Assembly (NCBI GenBank): GCA_013399305.1
Contig: VXAI01000082.1
Coordinates: 662,131-726,130, forward strand
Source of the DNA: Rostratula benghalensis
Lineage: Eukaryota > Chordata > Aves > Charadriiformes > Rostratulidae
Reading direction: 5' to 3'
DNA length: 64,000 nt
Positions 12,546 through 61,020 of this stretch are shown here, piece by piece. Under the pieces are notes generated by a model. The model searched no databases. It saw only the letters and a list, made by a program, of their open reading frames with translations, and had not been told where the DNA came from. The first letter of the stretch is position 1, and every line of letters starts with the position of its first letter. The position numbers and the translations under genes were made by a program.

Positions 12546-13007
12546 TCTGCTGCCTGTCCAAATATAAGCATGTTACTTTATTAGTAACTTAGTAACTAGG
12601 TAGTTTCTTTGTTAACATGTTACATTGTGTTTAGCGTAGGCAGAGTCTCAACACACTGGATTCCTTTCCGGAATAAGGAAAGTGAACATTGCTGAGGTCA
12701 CCACATCCCAGTGATGTAATACTGCTAAGTAACATAGCCTTTGATTCTATTTTTCTATTTATACCATCATCATTACATCTTTATCTAACAAAGCACAGCA
12801 AGTGCAATACTCTTTTATTACTACTCAGAACACGCTAGTACTATCTGTACTAGTTATTGAATACAACACATAGAAATGTGACATAAGTGGGAATGAAACA
12901 GTGCTACCTTAAGCTCCCATTACATATCACTGGGTTTCTAATATCCAGCACTGTCATTGTCTGAGGTCTTGATGTAGTACAGTTGTTTTAGTGATTGTTT
13001 TTGGTTT

Positions 13008-13065
13008 TTTGATGTTGGACTCTCTTAAAGGTCCCTTCCAACCTAGGCAATTCTATGATTCTATG
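13008..13065 (+). mobile_element. CR1 LINE 3' tail, sense
   Basis: Carries 'aaaggtcccttccaacctag' followed by the terminal ATTCTATGATTCTATG-type repeat that ends CR1 elements. Strongly 5'-truncated; the left border is uncertain. Confidence 0.85.
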
Positions 13066-16000
13066 TACAAACAAGAACAAATCAGGAATTAATACCAAAC
13101 ACCTGAAGCATACACTTAAATTGACCTCGGACAGATTGACTCTACATTATATGCTAATGTCATTTAGATGTTCAACACCAGCTAATCACTTCCCTGTGCT
13201 CAATAAAGATACACACAAGCACTCATAGGAACCTGCAGGCATTGAGTGTTAACATTTTTCATAGCAGCATAACGACAGACACCACATTTTGATAACTACT
13301 TCAGAGTGTGTATGTATTATATATAGTCACACTTAACATTTTTTTATCAATATAACTCTTACAGATCTGTGGAATGATTGAGAATCTGCTATAATTTGCC
13401 TGCAGTGTGGGTTGAAAGCAGAGTCTGATGAGGGGTGAACAACTAAAGGAAGAAGAGGCATGATGATGAAATGAAAGATTAAGACAAGAAGAGAACTTCA
13501 ATGGAATACTGTTTGGGTTTTTTTTTTTTTCCTAAAAACTTGGTAGTTGTCATTAACAACTGTGAAAAGTTAATGCAAATAGTCCAAAATTCAAGGTAAA
13601 AGAGGAAGAGATGCACTTATTCTTCCTGAAGTAACAAGGGAGAAAAGCTAGTTTTAGCAGGTCTGGCTTTGATAAATGCATCCTGCATAGTTAGAATGTA
13701 CAAAGTGTGTACCATACCCTTAGGGGCTGTGTAGGAAAAGTAGGCCACTGGCAACAAGTGGATAATAGAGCTGGATGGTTAGATGATTCATATTTGCAAA
13801 CAGATTCTGCTTGGACTTGCGTGCATGGCAAAATGTTGGAAGTATGGGTTGCATTTCATTTGTCCAACTTTTTATCCATGATGTGGCACAACATTGCTAC
13901 TCATTTTATATCGCGTGGTTCCAGATTTGTAGTGGTCTCCCTGACAATGGAGTAAGTAGCAGAGAGCTGTGCAGAAGGTTTAGATGCTTTGACGTTAGTT
14001 TGACTGGCTGGTACCAATAAGAAAAGCGTCTCAGATATTTCGTGTACATTGATAGATGAACTATTAGATACACATCTGAGGAAACCACCACCCTTGTTGA
14101 AAGATACAGACATTAGTTAGGCCTAATTAACCTGCTGCAGTGACACCTGAGGCACTGTCCATAAATGAAGCTCCAAAGCTCTGCCTCATTTACATCTTTC
14201 CCATTATTTGAAAGCTAACACTACCCAAACAATTTATTCTACAAATGGTCTTGTATGGCAGATTTTTGGGGCTCTATCATCTATACAGTCCTTGTTCATT
14301 AAAAAGGAATTTTGATTAGTCCATCATCTTGCACTCCAATTTTTCCTTTGCTCAAAGGAACTGCACAGCCACAAAGGATATCCAAGTCAAGAAATACCTT
14401 TGCCCAAGATATGCATCTAAAATAATATATATTGTTTAATTCCGTACCATTTGTATTAAGTGTTATAAGGTTTTTCTGATATATCAGTATGAGACCATAA
14501 AACACATCAGAAAGAGATATGCATTTAACTTAATAAAAGAAGAACTTTTCATTAGTGTATATATATCAATACATGTACATTAAATGTTTAAATCATCAAT
14601 ACTATTCAGTTGGAGGAAGTGCTATAAATATCACCAAACCTCAGAGGCTAGAAGCAGACTTGATATATTTTATTAACAGACTTAAATATAGCTCAGCTGA
14701 ATTGCATGATTCAGTGTCTGCTCTAGATACTGTAGCTCTTTTTCTGTAAGGAAACACTTGATAATAATCTTCAAATTATTAAAATATTCTTCTGCATGAG
14801 CCAAAAGGGATTTCTGGTTTAACTCCAGGGACTGCAGTGAAGTTGAGTAATTTTTAAATTATGAGATCAATACAGTTTTGCTACACAGTTAAAATATGCC
14901 TACTAAGTACACCCAGAAATTTTATGTCACCTGAAGGAGCAATCTTCACACACAGGAGGATATAGATAAACAATACAAAAGCAACAAATATTTTAAAGGC
15001 AACAATGTTTAGTGGTTTTTCTTGTTTTAGGTAAAATGAATACTCATTCCATTATCTAGATGTCATTAGCTCATTTTTAAACTACCATTATAATTACTCA
15101 TACCAAACATATTTTGAAATCGTACTATCACATAACAAGCAGCCATGGTAAATTTGGATTCTTTTATCATCTTTCAGAGTTTTCTTTCCTGGTACTTGTA
15201 TTTCTATAGCATGGCATTGGACTTGTTTAGCGTGAAAAAGCTATTGTGTCTTAATTCAGAAAGACTGGTGCTGTCATACAGATAAACATTGTTTACAAAC
15301 TAAGCAATTGTGATTTAGTGTTTTCGGTGGGGGTTAAGCAGGGTTTGCTCCAGCTGTGTTCCAATTTTCCCTGTGACACATCACTGTTCCGGAGGGCACA
15401 GAACACCTTGTAGGATTGGGGCTGTTACCTGAGCGTTATTTGCAGCACAGCTTTAAATAGCTGCACCACACGAAGGCAGTGACCCTTGAGAAGGTAATCA
15501 GAGAGACTGCTTGCATGGGTTTGTAGTAGACACCTACAAATATATTTGGAGGACTCAGACTTCACCACATATTTCTTCAAGCAGTGTGAGAAGTGCCCCA
15601 ATTACAGAATTTACTTACCCATGCTGCATTTATTTCCCACTAAGCTAACTTTTTAGTTTAACTTAGTTTCAGACATCCAAATCAACCTCTTATGTGAGCA
15701 AGATGAAGTGCTTACAATTGATTGCTGCTGGAAGCACTGATCTGGGTACAGGTTGTAACCCAGACCTTACATGGGATCAAGGGCAGTGATCCATCTAAAG
15801 CCAAGCCCATGGAATATTTCAAAGTTTTTCCTGATGCCACTACTCTCAGGAGAACAACCAGCTACAGGTCACAAATAGAAGTGTCCATCGAGGAAATGGT
15901 GCTGCAGAAAGAGTGACTGAATGGATGAACACAGGCCACATTAGTACCATCTCCACCAAGGATATATACACTGGTGCTCTGGAGGATTTAAAAATCCCAA

Positions 16001-18699
16001 GTACCTGGGCTTCACCTGTCCATGGAATCACCTGTCCATGAAGGAAGTTCCTAATTAACTCCTGAACTTTGTAACTGAAACCTTATCTTCAGGAGAGCAA
16101 ACAGCTTTTGAATTCTGTGTTTGATCCTGGTGTAACTAGGCTGTTTTGAACAACACTGACTTTTCTTGAATCTTTGAGATTTTGTACCTGTTTGAGTACC
16201 ATCCAACTTCTTTAAAGATTCATGAATTGTTCTTAAAATAAACCCCCAGTACTTTAAACTTGCAAAAGCTTTACATCAACGACAGCACAGGACTGTTACA
16301 TTACCCACAGTGTTTATCCTTTTTTTGAAAGGCTCCTCTGCTATTTTGAGAATCTTTTGATTAAAGAGTCTAAGCATATTTAGAAATCTATACTTCTGAC
16401 ACATTTGACTTTAACTCTGATCAAGAAGGTTATATTCAAAATAAAAGACTTTTCCAAGTCACTAATTTTAGGATGAAAATATAGCCCCTGAACAGAGTTG
16501 GGCTTTTTCAGACAAGAACTTTTTCAGACAAGAACTGCATTTGAACCAAGCCTCCTAAAGTCCTTGTGCAACCACCCCTTTCTTTGTTTTGATAGCAATA
16601 ATCTCAAGGCAGCAGGACAGAGCAAGGGCCAGCTCTCTCCCCAGGAGTAGGAAAGTGAGTGCAAAAACCACAGCAGACCAGAGGTCTCACCAGCCAGGGT
16701 CTCTCCCATCCTACTGTACCTGAACAAGGAGAGCAGGCACTCACAGCAGCAAGGCAGCTCTGAGGCCATGTAGAGAACGCATCCTAGGGTTCAGTCCAGC
16801 AACTGCATTCAGACACATTTACAATAAAAACACAGGTCTAAGATATAGTTAAGACATCAGCCTGTAAGCCAGTGTCTCCAAAAAACCCAGACAGAACAGC
16901 AGCATGATAACCACCCAACAGACAGGCAGTACTACAGCAAGACTCAAATGAGGAGCAATAGCTCAGAGCTGAGCTTAAATGGATCCCCGGGGCAGGGTGT
17001 GGGTGAGGCCCCAGGTGAAGCTGGTCAGGGCTGTTACAGCCTGTTAGTGCACTCAGCATATAAACTCCTTCAACTGCCTGAAAAGTTCAGTTGTCTGGAG
17101 TGTCTCCTCGTCTTAGAGACTGCTTAGAGGGTGTATATACCAATTTATAGACTTTGATAATTTATAAAGGTTGTTGATGTAGTTTTCTAATCAAGAATAA
17201 ATTAGCTTAGACTTTCTTTAAGATATTGTATAGTAGCTAGAGCAATTGCATTTACCACATTCTCAACAGATTGTGTATATAGCTCTATTTTTTTACCCTG
17301 GTTCTTCAACACTACTTTTTTGCTAATATATATATATGACTTTCTAGCTAAATATGTTAATATCTTCTATCAATCTAAACTATCTATTTTGAACAAATCT
17401 CTGGAATTGGATCATTAACCTTGGAAGAAAGGAATATATTGGTATAACCTAATACCAGCAAAATACAAATTCCCTCCCTTCAGATGCTGACAATCTTTTA
17501 CCTTTGGTTTCTTTTAACAGAGAGCTGATGAATACAGTAGTTAAAGCATTGCTTTCCGTGATGCATTGCAGGCTGGTGCAGTCTGGTAGAGAGGTTTCAG
17601 AATTATTTTAGAGCAGTCTGAAGAAGTGTTCTCAACAGGGGAATTCCTAGGTTAAGGCCAAATGTCTAGACCTCCTTCTAAAGATGTGGTCATTAATTTT
17701 ACTGTAGTTAAACAGCTTCTTTCAGAGACAGTTGTTACTTCAGCATCTGGGATTTTTGGATGAAGGTTTTTGTTCAGACCATTAAACTGATAAGAGTCAG
17801 CTACCCTTGTAGTGCCTTTTGCTAGAAAACTCCATATGTAAGTGCTTTCTGTGACTTGGGTGTTGTAGGACGGGGTAAAAAAGGAAAAGTGTTTCTTTTT
17901 CTGGCACTCCCTTTTTATGCTTTTTACTTTTTAGTGTTTTTTTTTTTTTCCTAGGGTCATGCTACAGGACAGTGTTTAATATTCTGGTATACTTAGCCAT
18001 GCACATCACTTGTAATGTCTGTATTCACCAGGTATGTATTCCACAAAAAATATTTTTCAATGTATTTTTCCTGAATGAGGGGCAGCTGTTACAAGCTGCA
18101 ACAAGTTTTCAAGTGCTCAGCATCATGCTGCATGCATGATCTTATAAATTCTTTTTCTTACCATATGAATAAATGCTCTATTGTGGGAAGGCACGCTGTT
18201 CGTTAGGGTTTTCTTACGCAACATTGTGAAGAGGAAACTGGTCTGCCGATGTGAGGTTGCTCTGAACTGCCTTAGTTTTAGTCCTCTGGAACGTTTTTTG
18301 AGACAAAGCTGTTCTCTGCAGAACACAGGCTGGTGTTGAAGTGTATGTTATACAGAACGGTGTTAATGTGTGCTGCTGTGGCCATCTGTGCCACAGGACT
18401 GATCTTAAATGTAAACACAGATGTGTACATTCCTCTGCACGACTGTGAACATGTGTTGCTCCTATCAGGACTGGAGCTGCTTGTAAGATTACAGGCTGAA
18501 CTGCTGTAAAAGACCCTGATAAGGTTTGAGATACAGTAGAAGGAAGCTAAATTCAGAGCTGGCATTTCGACATCTAAACAATGCTTAGCTTTGTTAACGC
18601 TCTTAAATAACATTTAGCAGACGTAACGTTAGCAAAACGGTATGTTTCTGATGGCTGAACGCTCCCAACCGACCCAGCAGGGTCCCTGGGAGCGGGGAG

Positions 18700-44985
<26,286 letters not shown>

Positions 44986-47440
44986 ACTAGAATGACAAAA
45001 AAGATGAAAACTTGGAGCTCTGGCATTGCTGCTTCTGGTTTTGTTTGCTCTGCAAGAGTTGTGAAGGCCAAAATGAACTCAGTGTCATCTTTGTTTTGAA
45101 AAATAATGGAATGCCTCTTGCTGATAGATCTTCATCTCTGTGGTATGACAGCAATGTTTATCTGTGTATACCATGTGTGGGCTCTACCTGATATTTGTGG
45201 AACTACTTGCTTTTTAAGTTGCGTGAAACGTTTTTGGAAGGGTGATGAAGTGAGTCTCAGGACATCACATTCAGTGATGTACTTTGTAGCTTCTTACCTA
45301 AAGAAGCTTCTGAAAGTTGGTCTTCAATGAACCTGAAGAAATTAATTACTGTTTGATTCTACCTGCCATTTCAGTCTTACAGAAGCTAATTACTTCTATC
45401 AAGCCAAAATTAAGGCCTCCACCAAACAGTCCAACTATATGCTAACATAACCAAAACCTTTTCTTCTCATTTAAGACCTTTTCTTAAATGTCAAGCTTAA
45501 CATCACTGTAATGGTGAACTGTAGAGGTGAAGTTCACATCCATTTAAAAAAATCCCAACTAAATAGATCTAAATCCACCACTAAGCAGTTGTGTTAACTG
45601 TAAATGAAGTCTAGAAGCTTAAATGCATCTAGTATGATACCTGTTTTCATGCAAGTGACAAAAGAAGTGGGATTCCACATCAGAATACTAAGGTACAGTA
45701 GCATTTTATCAAGAAAGCTGGCTTGATGATGGTTTTATCTGGAGTTCAAAAGCTCCTTCCACAGAAACTCACTCAATGCATGAACCTTGAGATTCAACAG
45801 GATGGTACTGTTTACAAACCTAGTCAGTAGTTTACTACCACTTAGAACTTTTTATTGTAGCTAATCCTCTATAGTTAGTGCTTTGCTTGTGTTTTCAATG
45901 TGCCTTCTGGGATTGGGGAAGTAAAGGAAGATAAAGGGATATTAAACTCTTTACTAAGCAATTTAAGCTTTAAAACTAGGTAAACATCTATACTATTACC
46001 AATATAACTTATTAAAAGCACTTTACTGTAGATGTACTCTGTACTCTGAAAAAGTCTTACTGTGCAGCAGATTTGTTGAGCGTTTCTTCCTTCACTATCT
46101 GTCCACTGTTACTTTAAGGTCAATGTACTGTATTCAAATTTGCACAAATAGTGATTTGCCTGACAGGCAAGAAAGATGAAAGATCTCTTAAAATTTTAGT
46201 TGAGAATTATGAAAGACTCCATTTTTAAAGGGATCTGTTAGGTGGTGACACAGTTCTAATTCAGGCTTCACTCTGCTGTATTTAATTGTAAATTGCAAAG
46301 TTACCTTAATTTTGTTATGATTTGTTGTATTGTTTATCAGTAAGGCTTGGATTAAATAAAAATACCAATAGTGTGGCAACTTTTCAAAACTCTGAATACT
46401 TCAAATTCTGCTCAGAGTGATTTTGACACCATTTATTGACTTATAAGTAGGTTATATTTAATAGGTTTAATTAGGAAAAGCAGACTTTGTTTTCCATAAT
46501 ACCATAGTAGAATATTAAACTATTTTTTTGTGTTTAAGGTAAATTCAGATTATAAAGCTTAAGTACTGTTACAGAATATGATTAACATGAGCTATTTCTC
46601 AGTTATGGTACTTTATTTCCTACTGTTAACTGTAATCTCTTAAAAGTGTTGTAATGAGTAAAATAATTAATACAGAGATTATATGCTGGCTGCTGTTAAT
46701 AAAAGTGTGGTATTATCCATTTCTGTCCTCCACAGGAATTTTAAACAGAAACTACATAACTGCTACTATACAACTCTCAGATCAGGATAGGTTCCTTTCC
46801 TGTTACATAACTGATTTGTACCAAAAAAAAAAAAATCCTACTACAAGCCACAAGATGTATGAAATTTGTATAAATTAGTTCTTTCGGTACTCTTTAGCAC
46901 CGCTACACTTGTTGACAAATCTATTAAACCCATTAGTACTTAGATGGAAGCTTACTTAAATTTACTAGGAAAAACAGGTATAGTTGAAGAAAAAGACCCC
47001 TAAAAAACATTGCACAGCTACTAAGGGAATTTCCATAGCCCAGATTTGTATTGCATGTTAAAAGACACAGCTAACTGCCATAGATTAGGTATTTTACTAG
47101 AAAGCAACTATTTTCCTGCTTGAGCAGATCTTTTAAATAGGAGGGAAGTTTAAAGAGAAATCAAGACTTTTAAAAAAAGTGTATCCTAGTAATTTATTGT
47201 TCTGACTTTGAGTTACAACTTTTTATGAAGTGATTCTCTAATTGTGCATATTTTAAGTGGAATATAACCTTCATATTTAGATGTAGTATTTTCTTTTTTG
47301 TAAACTGTTATAAGAATACTAGAAACTCATACAGTAAACTGTTTAGGATGTGTTGGCAGGTTTTGGTTGTTTGGGGTTTTTTTTACTGGATTTAAATACA
47401 ACTCTCAGACATTCAATAAACTCATGTCTTCAGCTTGGAA
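44986..47440 (+). other. FAM102B: Probable FAM102B 3'UTR with two polyadenylation signals
   Basis: AT-rich sequence after the stop codon. AATAAA hexamers occur at 46355-46360 and 47415-47420 and would give 3'UTRs of about 1.4 and 2.45 kb. Which is used cannot be told from sequence; long 3'UTRs are usual for this gene. Confidence 0.5.
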
Positions 47441-50400
47441 TCTGTTTCTAAATGATTGTGACTTTTTTCAATTTAAAAGTTACAAACTTAACTGGAAGTT
47501 TGTGTCCATTTCAGGTTTCTACTGCTTTTCAAGCTTTGCCTCTGCAGCTTATTAAACTTCATCTCCAGTCCACAAAATACTTAACAGCACAGTTACTAAT
47601 ACATAATTGGGATTTTTTTTTTCCTTTCCAGGAGACAGATAATGTCAGTCTTATGCAAATGAAGAACCAATTTTAAAGTGTCAGGCATTGGTAGGTTAAT
47701 TATTAAGCAGCCTGCACAACTAGCAGCATTTGGGGAAAGTGCAGGCACTGTATAGCCCCTCCTCACCTTGCAAATGACAATTAATCCTCCTCAGTTGAGT
47801 GTAGACTTACTACTACTACTAAAAATTCATACAATTTGTTTAACTTGGCTAATTACATTCTTATTTTCCCAACAATTGTATTTCTTTTCTTATCAATGCA
47901 TTAAAAATAACCATGCTTTTTAGTACTGCAGTATCTGTTCCTATGTTAAAAAAAAAAGGTGAAAATTGCAGCTAATTGTAATACTTGACGTTTTGACACT
48001 CAAGCCAGTTCAGTTATCAATAATTGCATAATAAGGATTAAGAGAAGTAACTGTACCACGTATAACCAATGCCAGTCTCGGCTGTTCTTCAATTCAAAAA
48101 GGACAAAATGTTTTCCAAAACTTCAGCAGAAAACCCTAGAATTTCTTTTGCAAGTTGTCTACATTCTGGTTTTATGGATCAACAGTTTCCTAATAGAAAA
48201 GGCAAATCGCATCACCAAAAAAAATCCTCCTGTTAAGAACTTCAGAGTTCTCTCAGGAGTACATATGTCTATACATAAAACATTCATAGATGTTAGTCAC
48301 CCTACTTAATACCAGCAACTGCAAATATAATCATGTGGGGATTTTATTTTCTTTTTTAAATGCTTTGCTTTTTCTAATTCTATGTTTTCACACTGTTTTA
48401 GTAAGGCATATGTTGTAAGGAAAACATGTCATTTAGAGAAAGTTCTTTTTTTAATCTGGAAGGAAAACATCTCATGAAGGAAAATAAGGCTACACACCAC
48501 TGTTGCACATACATATGTAATATACCAAGGCAAAGTCACTATTGTGGCATGGGATAAGATTTTCCTTTACTCCTACGGGGGGGGGGGAAGATATATGAAG
48601 TACCAGAACTTCAAATGCTGTCATTGAACTTTTAGGTGCATTTTGTGGACCTTCTGACATGGAAAGACAACACAGAGACAAAAATTAGTATATTAGCATG
48701 GGGGAAAAAAAATTACCTTCTGTAATTCTTGGGGCAAAATAAGTCGTTTTTCCTTCTTCCTGGTCTTGCCTGCTCTCCTCTTCCCACCTGTTGGACCACA
48801 AATTTCTGTGACAGGTAAATTGATTCAGTTCCCTGTATGGACTCTCAGCAGGATATGCCTACAAGAAGAGGAAAGGCAAACACATCTTAATACATTAGTT
48901 AACATTTCTGTGGAACAGGTTATTTTCATCTTGTTGCTTCCTTGTTAAAAACCAGAAACTATTGAGTAACAATTTATTTGTGCTTAGAGATTTCACATAA
49001 GCTAGCAAAGTTTTGCCTACGTGCAGAACTGTATGCTCTGCCCTTCTGATCACAACTAAAATTGTTCATATACTTGTAAAGGTACTAGTTCGGGGGGGTT
49101 TTTAGTTGTTTTTTTATTTTTTTTTTTTAGTTTGGGGGGTTGTTTTGGTTTTGTTTTTTAAATGCCTTCTATCTACTAATATTTCCCCAGTATCCTCATT
49201 TGAGTATACACCAGTGTTAGTGCATTTTTGTTTTGGGATGTTAGCAGTGAACTGCTTGCACACAAGCCTGCCCTAAAAACTGTGGGGGTTTTGTCAATGA
49301 GGAAGAAAGCACAAAGGACTTTTCCATAAGAATTTTTCTGTCATTTCAGAAACGCCTTCCTATGTTTCTTCTACTCAGCTTACACAGAAGACCAAAAAAG
49401 TCCCACCAACTAACCATTAGGAGTTACACGTAACTTAGCTGTAACTGAATGATGCAAACACCATTTATCAACATAATGATAACAAGTATGGAATAGAGCC
49501 TAATGCCATGGAAACCTATGGGAGACAGGACTGAAACACATCAGAAGGTTATCAGCTGTGAGATCTATTTGTTTGAGAAATCTCTGGGGAGACAGGCAAT
49601 TAACTCCTCCAGCTCTGACAACTAGGCAGTTGTTTTTTTATTATGTAAGTGAGGGAGTATTTTTAGAACTTATTTATATCACTTCCTCACTTTGTTATTC
49701 ATTTTAAGCACTGATCAGAAAACATTCTGTTCAGCTATTCTGACCCTAATCAATCCCTATAACTTGCTCAATAGCTATCAAGTTATTTCCCTTATAATCA
49801 GGATATGGGACTGTTTTGGTTTGTGGTGGGGTGGGGTTTTTGGTTTTGGATTGGGTTTTTTTTGTTGTTCTTGTTATTTGGGTTGTAGTTGTTTGTTTGT
49901 GGTTTTTTTTAATCTACTTTATTTGGATTTTACGTTTTTAACAACCTAAAGATGATCTGAGATATGTGCCATCTCCTGGTCAGTCATATTGCCACAGTCT
50001 AGAACACTTCATCATCATAAACTTCCTTTCAGCACCCTGATTTGAGACATCAGACTTGACCTTTTGTCAGACTGCAAGTTTAAATGGGACTCAATAGTGT
50101 TTATTCACAAATATTTATAATAATTTACTCAAAAGACCAACCTGATGATGAAGAGCTATTCACGGTGAACACTGTGAGATGCTCCTGAAAAAGACAGTTA
50201 ATTCAGTACTTAAATTATAATCGAGATTTCTTTCAAGCCAGTGGAGACCTGGAAAGCCGGCACGCAAAATAGCATACTTTGTTTTAGTAAAAGCTAGTCA
50301 TCTCAATTAAAATGTATACATTCCAAATAGTACTTCTATACATGATATACAATATTGTCTTCAGTTTCAGTGCACATACATACTCTAAGGAACACTGTGA

Positions 50401-52140
50401 ACAGACAGGACCAAACATCTACAGTTTGACTTCAAATGTTCCTCAAGAAAGGCAAAGCAAGAATGTAAGAATTGGTATTTGCCTGAGCTATCACTAAAAA
50501 CTTAACCCTGTTACAAAGAAGAGGGAGAGGATCTATAAACCCCTGAAAAACTGGATGATGTTTTAGGCCCCTTCATATCAGTCCACCAAATATTCACATA
50601 ACCCGAATAGAGCTACAAAGCCTTAAGGGTGCATTGTTTTACAGAAAAACAAGCATGTATTCATATACAGTCTTGTCCGTTCACAAAAGAGTCCTATAAT
50701 TAGATGTTACCTGAATACAAAATTGAAGACAAATATCACTCTGAATCGGACAGGTCCCCCTTCTCTGGGGGAAGGTGATGGTGCTATAAAGTCCACTAAA
50801 GATACAACGTTTCAAAAAGAAGTGACACAGCTGTGTCCTTCTGTGCCCATAAATCTTGTAACTACAGTAAACCGTGTAGTGAGCTGCAGAAGTATTTTCT
50901 TAAAACAAGTCAATGCTATTCTCAAACATCTCTGCTTACTGATGTCCAAAGAATATTGGCCAATTTTGAATTTTACTCATATATTAACATACCAACTACG
51001 GCAAGTTTGTATCACAATGTCAAAGAAAAGGTAAACCATTCTAGATAAAGTGTTTAACACTAAATTTAGTAACGTTAGTGACAAATATTGTTGATAAATT
51101 AAATTTTAATAATCCATGTCTATTTGCAGTAGGAGGAAAAAAAATCTCCCACACAAAGCTTATTAAGTAAGCAATTTTAAATAATTCAGTATGACAGAGC
51201 ACTGCAGATTATCATTCTTTCCCTGAAACCCAACCTGTTAAAGATTCTGCACCATTTCTCAATTCAGAGAAATGAGCTGCCTTTTCGCTTCACGTCTCAT
51301 CTTTCACCTTAACTATTTCAAGTGAATTCCAAAAATTTAGACAATAGAATGCAGCCACCACCTTTAAGAAACTGTCATACCCTTATACAGAATTTATTTT
51401 CAGAAAATTGTGAAACTTTCATGTTTCACAAACAAAGTCAGTTCTGATAATACGGTTCATTCTAAGCTGCCACCAACATTGTGAAACACACACAGAATGA
51501 TGTTTTCAATTAGCAATCTCTTTACTTAAAAGAAATACCCAGTTGAGATATTAAAATAGGTTTAAAAAATTTGGGTGCAGTGTATTACTTGATTAATCCT
51601 GTATGAACAAACCAATGCTGTGTGCCCTTTAAAGTTTCTAAATCCATCATCTAATATTTGCTTATTGTGCATTTATACATGCAATTTATCTCTACTTCAG
51701 AAAAAGTCATCCTGCCCAAGCCAGTAACCTCTATTATCTATAACACCTCTGCATTTCAATTCTGCTGAATGCATGTCAAGAATTTTTGGGCAACAGCTGC
51801 ACATGAAAACACAGAAAAAGATTTTTTTAGGTACACTGAGACCAGTTTAACATTCACAACAACAGATTTTTTCAATAACAGAGTAGTTGAAGATACCCAT
51901 TTCAAATTAATTAAATTCAGCTTCTGGAAAGTTACAAGATGAAAGTTATTACCCAAGCAGTAGTTCTGGAGAAAGTTGATTAAAACAAACAGGGCTAAAT
52001 CTACCTCCTCCCTGCCTTACATTCAACATCATGGCACACTTCCCCAGTATTGAGTTCACTTAGCTATAAATGTTTGTGGCATATTCTAATTTATCTAGAA
52101 CAATATTTCATTTTCACAAACCTAAGTATGTGCTTATCTT
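47441..52140. other. Intergenic region between convergent FAM102B and HENMT1
   Basis: Tail-to-tail spacer. AT-rich, with an 11-G run near 48577 and GT-rich islands at about 49090-49165 and 49808-49912. Open frames such as 50723-51034 show no family resemblance. No RNA gene or repeat family is recognised. Confidence 0.65.
48577..48587. repeat. Poly-G run
   Basis: Eleven consecutive G residues in intergenic DNA. Confidence 0.9.
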
Positions 52141-52164
52141 AAAAAAAAAAATCTATCTATAAAT

Positions 52165-52170
52165 TTTATT
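52165..52170 (-). other. HENMT1: Candidate HENMT1 polyadenylation signal
   Basis: AATAAA on the minus strand about 305 nt downstream of the HENMT1 stop codon. Confidence 0.55.
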
Positions 52171-52474
52171 CTATTAGGAAAAAACTAAACCCATGTCTGG
52201 CTCATATGAGTCAGCACAGCAGCATAATTCCATGTTATCATCAACTATCCTTAGATCTAACGAAAGATTACCAAAAAACCCTGACACTTTACGAGTTACT
52301 GCTGTCTTTGTCAGAAGCATTCATCTTCACTGAATGAGAAAGGCACTGATGGACAAATACTGGAAGGTGTAGAAAAGACTGTGATTCTAGTTAGCATACA
52401 GAACACACCATTTGACAGCCTCTAAAAACATACTTTCATTACTTTAATTGACCTTTGTATGAGAAATCTGTGAT

Positions 52475-59593
<7,119 letters not shown>

Positions 59594-60380
59594 AATATTT
59601 TTGCTAATGCTTAAGTAAAAAAGTTAACTCTTATTTTCTGAAGTACTTTGTAACACATCTAATTACAGATTTTACTGTTTTCAGTGGTGTTCAATTCACA
59701 ATCGAGCACAGGTAGACCTGATTCCAGTTCTATTCTGAGAATGAGAAAAACACATGAATTAGCAAAATTAGACACTAGCTGCTCCCTCCACATTTACTGA
59801 TGTAAATAACCTTTTTATAAACAATTATAAATCATATACAATCATTAAAAAGCAAGTTTTGTAATTTGACTCTCCATCCAGCACACCTATAGTGTTCACA
59901 CAAGATATTTCATCTTCCTTAGCTTCTCTGCAAGTACAGAAAAATAAATAATTTCTCACTGAGATGCCTGCTTTCTTTTCTCTAATCTATAATTTAGATT
60001 ATTTTATATCTGTATTTGCATATACACAGCTCAATACAATTTCTACAATGTACCAACTAGCAGGAAATAACTAATTATTCTGCTGTCCATGAAGAGAGAT
60101 TCTGCAAGGTCTAAGATTTGCTACGAGCTCAACCTTATTAGTGCCTGTGTTTTATAAGTAATCTAACATAATTCAACATGGCATGAGAGTCAAAACCATT
60201 TTTGCATTTCCAACTCTCCCACCTTTTATTAAAAGCTACATTTTAGCTCACATACATATTTAACAAGAAATACCCTCATTAAACCTAAAAATAAGCCCCT
60301 AATGAATAATGAATGATCTCCACAAGAACCACATAAAAGCAAAGGAAGCTGGTCCTGTGCCCACACAGCTTTCTAGAGCC
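59594..60380 (-). other. HENMT1: HENMT1 5' region: UTR start and probable 5' intron
   Basis: AT-rich sequence between the coding start and the CpG island. A possible acceptor (TACTTCAG on the minus strand) lies about 45 nt upstream of the ATG. Together with the GTGAGG donor near 60587 it suggests an untranslated first exon and an intron of about 950 nt. No other gene is seen. Confidence 0.4.
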
Positions 60381-61020
60381 ATCCTTGCAGGCAGCAGCCA
60401 TAGCCCAGGACTCAGGAGGAGATCTAGCAGGCGCCGGGTCCAGGCCCAGGCTGCTGGCAGCTTTATTGTCTGCATAATGTCTTTTATACATAAATATACA
60501 TATATTTAAATATATATATAACGTAGAAAACCAGTGAATAGGCTCGGCGTTCAGGCCAGTCATCTGCCTCCTCAAGGGGAACCTCACCAGTAACCGTCCG
60601 AGGAGCCACTCCCATGGTCCCCACCTCCTTCTCCCCACATGCTCCCGGCCCGCAGTTCGCGCAGCAGCCCGCACCCTGCCGCCCTCGCCTCCCCGGCCGG
60701 GGCCACCTCAGTCCCGCAGCACCAGCCCTGCCCCGGCCCTGGCCCTCTCCCCAGGGCGCCCAAGGGTCATGGCGGAGCGACGGATTTGGACAGCCGCTTC
60801 CTCACTCCCCCTGGCCTCCCGCCCCTACCCTTTCCCCCAGGCTCTCCATCTTCTCCCCCTCGCGCTGACCAACCGCTTCCCCAGGCCCGCGGCGCCACCG
60901 GCAACGGCGGGAAGGGCGCGTGCTCCGACCGCGGCAAGAGCTCGAGCTCGAACGGGACGCCCGACCCCGCGTCCTCCGTCCTCGGCCAGCCTCAACCTCC
61001 CTCATTAAAAAGTGCTTGGG
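60380..61020 (-). promoter_or_regulatory. HENMT1: CpG-island promoter and probable untranslated exon of HENMT1
   Basis: GC- and CpG-rich block, best between about 60590 and 60990. On the minus strand ACTG|GTGAGG near 60588 is a plausible donor of an untranslated first exon. Several long open frames on both strands here reflect GC content. Confidence 0.6.

Noticed and set aside
50723..51034. 103-codon plus-strand open frame between FAM102B and HENMT1
   Set aside because: No recognised motif, no CpG island or promoter, and length is within chance for this amount of sequence.
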